This document shows, one piece after another, positions 50,831 through 61,863 of a stretch of DNA of 64,000 bases; within the stretch, counting starts at the first letter, position 1; each line of letters starts with the position of its first letter. The stretch is from assembly GCA_029448655.1 (NCBI GenBank), contig JACCLO010000013.1, positions 496,001 through 560,000 on the forward strand, in the 5' to 3' direction. This DNA is from Wolfiporia cocos (lineage: Eukaryota > Basidiomycota > Agaricomycetes > Polyporales > Phaeolaceae). The notes under the pieces are model-generated. The model saw only the letters and a list, made by a program, of their open reading frames with translations, was not told the origin of the DNA and made no database searches. A program made the position numbers and the translations under genes.

Positions 50831-52901
50831 TCAGGAAAATTCGTTTAATTCTTTTGTGGCGTACTTAGCATTTATAGCCTTCCTATGTCTGTAGCAGCGA
50901 CCCCGCAAAGCTTTGGTAGCAGCCACAGTTGTCGGGGCGGCTGAGGAATCGGAGGCGCTGGGTACTGGCATATCCGTTGAGATTGCATTGTTCGTAGCCT
51001 CCGATTCTTGAATTGGGTCTTTGTCGCCTACATCGTGGACGATGTCAGAAAAATTGCCATGGTATAAGCAGACATGTACCTGGCTCAGTTTGTGTGGCAA
51101 CGAGGGAACCTGTAAATAGAAACACTCAAAATATTGTAAAGCTGAAGAGGAAAAAACGACTCACCCGCATTTTCTTCGTTAGCTGTGGTAGATGCGTCCA
51201 TTCTCGAACACATCGTGGCACCTCTTTGAGGCTGACTCCTACTCGTCGTGGTTAGTGAAGAACAGGAAAGAAAGAAGAATGTACAGAGCTGATTTGATTA
51301 CAAGCGTGGTGTGGCGTTTGCTCGTGCATTCCCCAGAGTGAACGGGCTCTGAGGGACGCTTCTCACCAAGAATGGGTTCCGTGGCGTGTTGTGCCTCAGA
51401 GGCGGATGTCTGTGCCACTGTTGCATCTGTAGTCGTATCGGGGATTGTCAAGGAAGGTTGGTCTTGATATTCAAGCTCAGAGGGCTGCCGGGGACTCGGA
51501 GCAGAGGGTGTAGGCGGGCGTGGTGAAGCAGGTCTAGGAGCATCCCCAGAAGCAATGCGCAGCGCAGACGCAGTCTCTGTAGTGCTCGTGCTCTCAGAGC
51601 GCTGGTCTTCCGTTCCGATGTCTGAGCTTCATGAAGTTGAAGTCTTCGTGTGATCGGTCGAAGCAGTGTTTGGTGCCTGGTCCTCGTTAATGCGTCTCTG
51701 AGCCATAGGAAGAGCAAACCAAAGACTAACTGCTGCTGTAGTGTGCATGTGCTTCTACTTCCAAGATGGATAGACAGCCTTGGCACATATGAAGTTGAAG
51801 TCTTCGTGTGATCGGTCGAAGCAGTGTTTGGTGCCTGGTCCTCGTTAATGCGTCTCTGAGCCATAGGAAGAGCAAACCAAAGACTAACTGCTGCTGTAGT
51901 GTGCATGTGCTTCTGCTTCCAAGATGGATAGACAGCCTTGGCACATGTTTCGGTCTTCCAGTGTCCCTCGCATAAGGCAATCTCCGGGTACGCCTCTTCT
52001 AGCCTTCGTCGCAGCTCGTCATGCCCCTCCTGGCAGACCTTAGTCCAGCATTCTGGCACACGGCCACGTTCTGAGAGATCGAGAAAGACCTCCCTGATTA
52101 ACACCCTGACGCCACCAAGGCGCGATATGCTAAAAGGGGTGCCGTCTTCCTCTTCCAACCACGACCATGACTCCACCTTTTTTTTCCCATGTTGTTTCGG
52201 CCCATCTGACATTGGGTCCGCATCGTCGTGGCGTTTTGAGGCCCGCCAATCCGCCTCATTCCAGAATCTGATATTAGGGTATTGTTCCCTCTTAGAAAGA
52301 GGTCGGTTGTCGGGTAGGCTAGCGTCGCCTCTAGAGCCCCTGTAAAAACTCGATTTGTATTTTCGTTTCGAGATATAATACAATGGAGTAGATACCTATC
52401 GAGTTGTGCACTAACAAGTGACTGTATGCCTGTAGCCACCTGAGTCAAGGTTGTCCTTTGTGGAGAAGTAGTCTGTAGCGCTGGGACTAGAGTACGAGGT
52501 GCATATACTCACTCCATAAGCATGTAAAAGCGTATATTTTCTTCAGTAAGCTTGGCCATCGCTTCTACGAGCATCTGGTTCGTATGATCGTCTGAGCGGA
52601 TCACTGTCTGTTGATCTGCGTCGGAGATATTCTAGTCGGGGCGCCCAATGAAATAAGCTAGTGACCTGCACTGCAATTCTAGCTCGTACCGCAGGATTCA
52701 TTTGTCCCCATTGGGAGACCCCTTGCAGATTTCCTGATAAAAGGTCGACATTAGTTGAGCCCAGCATGGGTTGATTGCTGCTAAGAGTGCGTGTATGCTC
52801 TGGAGCAAATGCATGTGACATCTGATGTAACTGAGACAAGTTGGTCACTCTCATTGAAGAGGTGGGGAATGTAGGATTTTCGGAATAAGTGGGAGACATT
52901 G
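50831..52901 (-). CDS. Uncharacterised multi-exon gene or pseudogene
   Basis: The likely start is MSPTYSENPTFPTSSM near 52901. Coding-like blocks follow on the minus strand: TVIRSDDHTNQMLVEAMAKL (about 52610-52540); YPNIRFWNEADWRASKRHDD, WLEEEDGTPFSISRLGGVRV, ECWTKVCQEGHDELRRRLEE and PEIALCEGHWKTETCAKAVY (52280-51930); a Ser/Thr-rich part; and an end near 50831. Splice sites such as GTGAGT at about 52514 look usable. A 158-base tandem duplication (51631-51946) disturbs the frame. The FW...DW...WxEDxxGTPxS pattern resembles uncharacterised Agaricomycete proteins; no function can be given. Confidence 0.45.
51631..51946. repeat. 158-base tandem duplication inside the uncharacterised gene
   Basis: Two almost identical copies (51631-51788 and 51789-51946) start ATGAAGTTGAAGTCTTCG and end GACAGCCTTGGCACAT. 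The length is not a multiple of three, so the second copy shifts the reading frame. Confidence 0.95.
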
Positions 52902-53311
52902 GTATATAAAATCTTTGAGGTGTGTATGGGGAGAGTAAGTGGTGAAAGAGAAGTGGCAGCGAAACGAGTGACATGACGCCATTAAGTAAGTGGCTCACGT
53001 GGGCTCTTCGACTTTAATGAGCATTGCAATATTCATTGAACGCCACGACTACAAGCTATATAATTATTACTATCTGCAACAGTACAAGAGGGATGGGAAA
53101 AACGAATCTCAATCTAATGAGGGGAGGCGGCATTTCTATCGTTCAACAATGGACTTTACACTCTGCATAGCAAGACATACGTTGAGAGACAATAGCAGCG
53201 ACAGGAACGAACACTAACGACGATGGCATACAATAATACTGATCGAAAGCGACGACAGAAATAGCAGGCTGTACTTGCAAAAATAAGAAGTGATGCAATT
53301 TATGCGATGAA

Positions 53312-54104
53312 TCAGACGTTGTGGTGGACACACTTAGTATCAGCATGCGCACTGTCCCTGTCGTCTGTGATATTTCTCTTGCGTTTGCTAAACATTTGAT
53401 GTCCTCCGGAGGCATCCTCTATGAGAGTAGTGTCTTTGTCCAGAGCAGACTGGCTAGAGATGGCGACGTTGTTGGGAGGCGGAACGGGAGGCCGCTGAAA
53501 ATCAACGATGAGATTGAGAAAACACCCCCTAACAGGTGTATCACATACCTGGGTGATTTTTTTGTCGGGGAATGTGGTTGGTATCTTCTTTGGGTCAGGG
53601 AGAAGGTCACTATATGCGCATATATTCAGCTTATAATGGGCCGAGCTGGGCACTATGCGTTAAGACTCACTGTATGCAGAAGCCCTGTGATATCATTATC
53701 TCGTCCTCCATCCTTCCTTGGCCACGCTTGTCCAGGCCGCATCTTACATTTCCCAATGCTTGGAAGAGGACTGCAGTAGTAGTGCGGGTGGCCTCCCATG
53801 AGCTATGCCACTTGTGCGGGTATTTGACATCGGCATTATGAAAGTCGCCTAGTAATACTGAAGAGAGCCAAGTTGCCCTATGAGCAATTGAAAGAGAATC
53901 TTCAAGCATTTTATAGGCAACGGGGCGATAAAAAGGAATAGTCGCACCCAAGGCATGTGAGTCAGCGGGGGGAGTGTAGCACTGCAACTCTTTTATGAGA
54001 TTGGTAGTGCATGCGGAAATTATGTCGAGAGCAAAGATAATGTCGCTGGAGTGGACAGTCTCTGAGGATAGTCCGAAGTCACTGTGAGATGCGTCCAAGG
54101 ACAT
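53312..54104 (-). CDS. Uncharacterised gene, probably two exons
   Basis: Starts MSLDASHSDFGLSSE at 54104; the first block to about 53671 has HRATWLSSVLLGDFHNADVK and YPHKWHSSWEATRTTTAVLF. A GTGAGT donor lies at 53670-53665. The second block (PDPKKIPTTFPDKKITQ, then PPNNVAISSQSALDKDTTL and a basic SKRKRNITDD tail) ends at 53312. An acceptor that keeps both frames could not be fixed, so it may be broken. No family recognised. Confidence 0.4.
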
Positions 54105-55108
54105 TGCGAAGTGGGTGGAAAGATAAGGGAAAAAACATTGAAGTGGGCGAGCGTACCTATAAGCGCTATATTACTTATTATGGAGTTGACATGAAGCCAT
54201 GCAAGGTCCTGATTCGAACTTAGAGTCTGTGTCTGCTCTACAGGGCACTGAATGTTGTGGAAATCGTATGCCCACCACTGTGAATCAATTAGATGAGGTG
54301 TAGGGTCAATATGCTGTTCCAGAAGTATACTGATGAGTGTGTGGACCTTATATATAAAGTTAGAATGCATAAGTAAAGGTGTGAATGGCCAGAGGTACCG
54401 CGCACTATGGCGTCATAGTATCTCCAAGGTTGTAAAATGGTAGATAATTCGATTCGTACAATCTGTATATCTCACCTTTGTACCATACACTGAATCTTAT
54501 GATATATATTCCAAAATATTTTCATGATTTTATCATTGACTCCCCATGAGTAATGAGACATTCAGCTGAGTGGTGTTCCAAACACATACCGATATTTAAT
54601 TGGGCATAGGAAAATAACAGACATAATCGGCCGGCCGCCATCGCAATATCACGCTCTTCATGATGTATATAGTCTAAATGTACAATGTCTCACTATATAG
54701 CTGTGAGGATCTTTCGTAGCACATGTTACATGACCGCATGTCTGTTTCGGCACTGAATTTCTCGATGTTTCCTTACACCAGTGACTGAATAGCTTTGATA
54801 CAATTGTAGAAGCCACGTAGAGGTATACATTGGATCCTATATACTACATGAATAGAGTATCAGAATTTTTCATATCCATTTGTTGTAGCTGTGGGCTGCG
54901 CAAGTGAAATGATGTCGAAATCTGCTTCAGCCACTTCAGCCACCCAGACGAAGGTTTGGGGTTTATCTGAGTTTGAATAGCAATTAGGGTTACACATTTG
55001 GTCAACGCATGCTGACGATAGCAGATGATTGCTAGATATGGCAACTGCTGCTACTCGGTGGCGGCTCTACTGTAACGGGATAGGTACACTACCAGCTGCA
55101 TATCTATG
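54105..55108. other. No recognised gene
   Basis: Mostly AT-rich. The minus frame at 54020-54370 overlaps the upstream region of the preceding gene and has no motif. Confidence 0.35.
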
Positions 55109-58100
55109 CTACACCTCTGTTACTTCCTCATGTATACCAGCCATCTGAAGGATCTCTAGTCCGAGCTTCTCAACCAGGAAATAATGACCCTCCAAGTCTC
55201 TCCCATGGGGCCCATTGTGCTCTAGGTGCGGCAGCATTCCAACCACCGACATAATTGAAGTAACTTTTACTACGACCAGGCAAGGTGTTTCAAGGCGTTC
55301 ACAAGAGTAGAGAGTGTTATATGAGTACTCCAGAAGGTCCTTGCCAGGCTCAGAATATAGCGAAATAATTGCAAGCGCAGTAAGTGTCGTGTTGAGTTTG
55401 AGAGTAAAGAAGTACTGCACTTCTCCTATTCCTATTTTGTCTCCATCGATACGGACCTAATAAAATTAGCTGCGCTCAAGGAGACTACTTATATGCTTAC
55501 TTTAACATTGCAAGCCATGCAAAGCCTCTGGATGGGTATTCCCCCCTCCGCCCAAAGTGAGCGCGCTACTTGTTTGCTAGGAAGCAGAGCCCGTGCCCAT
55601 TTTCGGACCCACATATTCGAACAAAAGTAATCTGTTTGCTCAATTCCTTCGTTCTCTAAGTATTTGCTGAGAGACTGGGCTTCCGGTTCTGTCATTGCTA
55701 GCAGGTCTTTTGAGGCTGCACGCAAGAGGGCATAACCGCCTCCCAAATCTATAGCACCGCGGGGTAGGCTCTTTGTCTCATTGAGCTCGGGCATCATGGC
55801 ACGGAGAGCATTAGTACGACATCGCACAAATCCACACTCTGCAAGATTGGCGTATGGGTGTACATGAGAGCGCAGCTGCCTTGAGATGATCTCAATAGCA
55901 CGCTCCATGACCCACTGAGAATATGTCGTATAGGGTCCAATCCATTCCGTCTCAGAAGGCATATGGTTGACCGAGTGAACACTTTGTTGAACAAAGTGTA
56001 TGTGGTCAGGGTGTCTATCACAGTAGAGCTCCTCATAGTCCTCAGAAGAAGTTAACAGCATTTCATGAGCCTCGGTGATGCCCTTGGGTTGGATTCCACG
56101 TTGATACATTAGCCGGACCCCATGGACAAGCTGACAGAAGTTCCGGTAGAATGCAGGAGGTAGCACATTATACAGCAGGGAAACGCAGTATTCGTAGAGA
56201 TGTGTAATCTGTTCTTGTGCCTTGTATCCGCTGTTTATTTTCTCTGCAGGATTGCAAGGTGGACGGTCGAATGAGCTGGGAAGATAGGATACCAGCTTAG
56301 CAACAGTGTCACCATGAGCTGTCCAGGTGTCTCCAGTGAGGATGGCAAAGGCCCAAGTCAACTTGTCATCATTCTGGCCACACTTGATAGTACCTCACCA
56401 TAGTGTTTCCTATAATTTCCTTGCTATTTCTAGCAATTTATCCCATTTGTTAGCTCAATATCTACGCTCTTCGCTACTTGACGCCTTAAAGCCTCAATCT
56501 AGCATGTGACCTTATCTTATCTAAGATAGTATCTTATCTCTGCCCTTACCAGATATCTTATCTCGTAGTAACCCTGATCATATTCCCGGCATATGCCGCT
56601 AGACGTATAGCTCAGTCTCTATAGACGGCTAACACCGATAGGCTATCTCCTTACAGAGTAGTCCAGGCCCTCCGCCTTCTCAGTTACGTAAGCATGACTA
56701 ATACAGCAGACCATTACAGGTCACACCTCGTCACGGGACCTAGCCGTGCGCCTTACAAAGCGCATTAGTCACAACACCAGGCATACCCCAGTCGGTATAT
56801 GAGTCATCACCGAGATGGCCATATCACATGCCTCAGCCACCATACCCATAGCAACCATTACCGGTCCTATATCACATGCATATGTCCTATGCCCTATGCC
56901 CTGCGGCCCTATTGGCCGCAATACTTATGACACCACTTCGTTATCTTATTTAGTGGTATCATTAGTCCTACTCCATAGTACCTAGGGTCCTAGCCCTACA
57001 ATGTATATAACCTGTACTCTGAGTCACTTACAACTCAGACTAGTTTATCTCTCTCTGACCCCCGGCTTCTAGCCCTTAAAGCTCCTAGCCACTTTGCCTC
57101 TACTTCCTTATAGTCTCAGCCTGAGAAGCACTGAGCCGCCTATCTTGCCTATAACCAGCTTATCAGCACATAGCAACACCCCTTAGGCATTATAAGTTAG
57201 TTCTGTGTCACATCTGGGTGGGTACAATTTTGAACAGAGTAGTTGCAGGGAAGCTGGCATGCAGGATAATAATGGCTGCCACCAGGCTTTCGGCATCCCT
57301 TCAGTGGACAATACAGTTGGCAGCCCTGAGCCCCAGAGTGGCCAACCGTGCCATTGAGATAGGTCATTCCAGTTCCATCTACAGCACCAAAAACAATGTA
57401 CAGTTTTGACTCAAATAGTCCACATTGCTCGCTCCATATTTTGAGCTTCTCGTGCTGTCCCATAAAACTAGCAACATGTCAAAGACTAGGAAGCAGGAAT
57501 GAGTCTACGTTCTTTGGCTTGCTGGGTCCTGGAATGAATCTGCCAGGCATGATATGCGTCTTTCTATAGTGAACGTCAGGTGCATAATCAAGAAGTACCC
57601 AGATGAACATCCAGCAGTCTGAGACCTTGCTAGCATAGAGCTGTGCGCCATCGATAGAAAACATGAGGCAGGTATCTTCATCCTTGATATCACCACATAC
57701 AACAGCTTCAAGATAGTCTTTGCCATGTATTTAGTCACTAATTTTCTCACACTCGCCGTTGGTCTCCTGAAGTGAAGCAAGAACCTGTCGAGTAGCTGTG
57801 GCACGGTACTCAGCTGCACGAGACCCCTCTGTTGAGCGTCGCATGGCCTGTATTACAGGGGCAATGGGAATAGTGGTCGATTGCTTCCTCGGAACGAGTC
57901 TGCGCTTGCGTCTGCATCTTCTTTCCTCATAACGTGGCTCGCCACAATATTTGCACATATCCAGTTCGCTGTAGATCCCAGTATATGCCATGCAGGAATT
58001 TACACAGCAGTCATGGTGTAGTTCGAAAATTCTGGTGAGGTTCTCAACATAGGATTTGACCACAGCATATGAGAGAAGCTCTAGATGAGGCGGGCAGTGT

Positions 58101-59278
58101 AGCAGTGCAGAGTGGAAGTGGTTGTATATTTTCTGAGAGCAGTCATCGAGGCCGAGGTAGATTTCAACAGATAGTAGCTTGACGGGGTCATCGATGTCGA
58201 ATGGCTGCTGGGGAGGATTTCGGGTTTGTCTCAAGATATCTGGGTCCTTGATGTCATCTTCTAGATGTGCATTCCGAATTAAATGTTGCAATTTGACAGT
58301 GTGGCAAAGCTCTTCTAATGTGATCATTTGTGGATCTTCTAACTCATGAGGATGTTCGTTCACCTCATTGGAACATTCATTGTCCTCCTCAGCAAGTCCA
58401 GCAGAAATAATACCACTCAGATGTGCATTGAAGTACTCCTCCTCCTCCTGTTCATCGTCACGGTGCATAGCTTCAAGACTTCCAGCATCGGCGTATGATT
58501 GAGATACACCATCGCCGTGGTCAGGAACTGGCACGTGATCAAAATCGAAGTCTTAATGAACCTCCTCACTGACAATATTCTGCACAGAGAGCTGCGCATA
58601 TAGTCTCTGATGAATACAATAAATCTGAAGCATACTTGTGTAGAAATATATTCTGTGCTTGTCTGATCTGGATCTATCTGGATCTGGTCCTGAGGTTGAC
58701 TAGGGCTATTGAAGTTGTTGTCTCCGACTCCTTCGCTCTCTGGGTTTGCAACAATATTGTCCACTGTTTGGCTGGTTAGAATATGGAGAGATTTAGAAGA
58801 TCTTGACATACTTGGTTCACTGGCCAAAATGCTGTGATTGTGCTCTGCTTCCCGGAAATATGTACCGTCGTGAAGAGGCTGTCCTGCAAATGCTCGCCTC
58901 ATTGAGATCAATAGGGCGTGGTCATAATAAGCTAATACTCACCTGAATCTGTTCTGATACCAGAGCTGGATGCCCCTGCACTTGTTGTGTCGTTCTCCTC
59001 AGGCTATATCAAGTGTGTGGTGAGCCCGAATTTTTTTATGTGCGCGTATTATGTTTTGGATGTATTTGCCGTCCAAACTCACTCTAAGATCAGCACACCT
59101 CCTCTTTCTAGGCCTCTCAGGCAGATGACTTGATGGTAATAGTGCTACCTGTTTTTTTGTGGCTGAAAAATGTGGCACAAGAGACTTTGGTACGAGTATT
59201 GCGGCAGTGTAGCGCACACGCGCAGTAATATTCCTTCTCCCCGTTTTTGTTGTACACATACAAGGGAGCTCTTGGCAT
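55109..59278 (-). pseudogene. Tnp2-type (CACTA/EnSpm) transposase, broken
   Basis: Minus strand from MPRAPLYVYNKNGEKEYYCA (59278, with a Cys/His zinc-finger-like start) to the end at 55109. Blocks in order: RKRRCADL; an acidic N-terminal part with YEERRCRRKRR after CKYCGEP; DIKDEDTCLMFSIDGAQLYA with WMFIWVLLDYAPD; GMTYLNGTVGHSG with GCQLYCPLKG; LTWAFAILTGDTW with FDRPPCNPAEKINSGYK; SSEDYEELYCDRHPDHIHFV; and, after a good GT-AG intron (55457-55500), the C-terminal part ending HYFLVEKLGLEILQ. Damage: a frame change at a 7-A run (about 59153), an in-frame TAA at 57731-57733, a TGA in the LW-GT motif near 56402, missing sequence before it, and a solo LTR at 56404-57167. CACTA terminal repeats were not identified. 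Confidence 0.85.
56404..57167 (+). repeat. Solo LTR inserted in the Tnp2 pseudogene
   Basis: TGTTTCCTATAATTTCC to CTTATCAGCA, 764 bases, flanked by the perfect 5-base duplication CATAG (56399-56403 and 57168-57172). Contains a TGTATATAA box (57003) followed by a hairpin TCTGAGT-CACTTACA-ACTCAGA at 57018-57039, the same arrangement as the relics near 36716, 39745 and 47503. Pyrimidine-rich and poor in open frames. Confidence 0.9.
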
Positions 59279-59639
59279 ATTGAATGGTGCACACGGCGAG
59301 TACGAGACAGGATGTTAAAATCAAAGTGTATCGTCTGTTCAAAGTACAGGGCAGGCAAGTAATGTACACGTCCACTTAGTATCATGGCTTTTTAATTGAC
59401 ACCCACAAGACACTCTTTGACTTGACATTGACTAGCAGTTTTGCGACTGAACGTCTGCTCGAAATGCTCAGACGCGACTTCTATTAGTCGAGGATATTTT
59501 GAATATATTAACTAGTATGTATGAGTATGACAAAGGTCTTGGCATCGGTGATCTGACCGCCCAGACTCTTGGCATTTAGCTTTCGGTAGCTTCTGGTATA
59601 AATGGTTATCTCAATATATTTTTTGGTATTTGCTAGTAT

Positions 59640-60423
59640 TTATTGATACATTAAGGATATGACGGCTTTTCACTGGGGATCAGGAGCCAGTAGAATGACT
59701 CAAGATCGTGGCACACTTGGCGATCGATGGCTTCCTTCTCAACGCGCTCAATGCCACCCTCATCCTCCTCGTAGCCAAACATATCGAGCAAGGAAACTGC
59801 GAGGAACTCGAGCGTGCACAGGAAGGATATCAAAATCACATCGTGATGGGCATGTGAGGCAGCTCACCGCCCTCTCCTTTACTTCTTTCTTGAGTTCTTC
59901 TGCCATCTTGAGGTCCCCTTTTGAAAGAGGACTACCTCGGTTACCATCCGGATCCTCGTACAAAAGGGACTGTATTGGACTGCTGTAGTCGAAGTCATCC
60001 ATTGATCCTCTGTAATTTTTGCAAAGACTGTGCGCAGCAACTTTTTCGTTGATACTTGCTCTCAAATGCACGATATATAACAGCCGACAAGCGAAGGACA
60101 GATACGCGCATCGTTAGACGACAGTCCGCATAATCATGAACGACACAATGCTCACAGGTATCAGAGCCGTCACTCATGCCCTGGCTAATCTTGTCATAAT
60201 CCTTCGTACGGACAATCACCACATTCCCCAGATTGATATTACAACAAACGACCCCAGTCGCAGAATGAAGACGTTGATATGCTGTAGAGCCATCAGCAAT
60301 TCCCCACCTTCGAAGTAAACAATGCTCACCTTCAATCGCATCACGAAAGGCGCTCACCAGCTCCTTTGTCGATGCAAATTTGATAATTGGTACCACAGTA
60401 AAGTCTGATCGCACGTTGACCAT
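59640..60423 (-). pseudogene. FunK1-type protein kinase remnant
   Basis: Minus strand: STKELVSAFRDAIEGEHCLL (60365 region), NLGNVVIV where the catalytic loop HRDIS.NN would be, then MDDFDYSS in place of the Mg-binding D-F/L-D block, and finally TLEFLAVSLLDMFGYEED with VCHDLESFYWLLI. Order and spacing follow the fungal FunK1 kinase family (GT.xFMA.E.L and DLESF.W), but the catalytic HRD is lost and the parts lie in different frames without clear splice sites. Probably a pseudogene. Confidence 0.6.
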
Positions 60424-60429
60424 GGTAAA

Positions 60430-61863
60430 TGCCTACACAGACTCGAGCCACTGAACATTATATTTAAAGGCGCGATTACATAAGCCAACGATCATCAGTA
60501 CCGAGCGCCACTCCGCGGCAGATCGGAGCGGATCCATAGCTAATAGTATGAGTAATTAGAATGTCTATTGAGCAAGATACACAGTACAGAACATTTACAG
60601 CAGGAGTATGTAGTCCCCGGCCGGAGAGTTGCCATCAGCGCGAGACCGTTCTGTGTTGAGCCACGTGACCCCGTCCGACACCAGTAGAAAAAGCCAGCAG
60701 GCTTCTCTGCGCGCCGAGGGGGTGTATCGCACAAAGCGACGCGATCCGGCGCCGTCTATCTTTTCGTGGTCAGCAGAGTCGGCAGTGCTCACTATCGACG
60801 AAAGCAGGGCCGGGTGGTAGCACCACACGCGGACCCGCAGGCGATCGCCTCGCAAATCGCATCTCGACTACAGTCGATCGTGGCCGCAGACGCACTAGGA
60901 GCGAGAACCGCCCTCGGCAGAACGCCAACGCCGTCCACACGATTGCGGATACGGATGCAGACGACGGCATCCGTGCCGCACGCACCAGCGAGGCAGCCAG
61001 AGCGGGGCCAAGCAGGGGTGGGGACTGTAACAGGTAGTGATCATGAGTAGCGTACAGATCATGAGTAGCGAACCGAATGAGAAGCGTGGTGGAGATGTGC
61101 ACTAGCAGGTCCGGATTATAATCGCTGGTGTCGTGCAGGAACTGTGGCTCGCTTTTGGAGTGGCGCGGGCCATCTGAGACGGTGGTTATTGATTTATCGG
61201 TTATAGATTTGATTCAGTGATATCAATATCAATAACGCGTGGCCACTTGCCGCTGACAGTCCGCGATGGGACTTCGAGATTGGACAATATGGTTGTACTC
61301 GCAGATAATGCTCCCCAATCTCGAGTCCGATGCGGAAATTCCGTGGCCGCAGGGCCGAGTCTCCTTTGTAGGATAGTGAACGTAGGTGGGTTACAAACTG
61401 GCGGCGAGCCACTCTGCTCGCGCCCGGCTTAAGTACACTACCGGCAGCCCTAGCGACCCGCTAGCTTGCCCATCACCGCGCCATCAGTTTGCCATCGCCG
61501 CGTCATCCTGCGCCCTGGCAACGCCGCAGACCCCAGATTGCAACATCCGATACTTGGAATGCAAGAAACAGAGGACATACTCAGCGTCGACTTTGCCACC
61601 CACCACCCGCAGGATCGACTCGCCAGAGTACATTATCCCAACCTTTGCGCGCAACATGCTGATCAAAGTTGCGCGACAGGTCAGCTGGGCGTACACACGT
61701 ATCCATGGATTTTGCGGACGAAACATTATCCTTGTCGCTCCTCAGGACCTCAGCTACTCAGTGCGAGGTGCGCATCAGACACAGATCATGCCTGTTGTGC
61801 AAAATCGTTGACTCAACGTTCAAGCAAACGTAACTGTATAAGTGTACGTGTGCATAGGACTAG
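60430..61863. other. No recognised gene
   Basis: Upstream of the kinase remnant. Some minus frames (GDRLRVRVWCYHPALLSS near 60840) could be a decayed N-terminal kinase region, but this is weak. GC-rich frames on plus at 61386-61942 show no motif. Confidence 0.35.
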
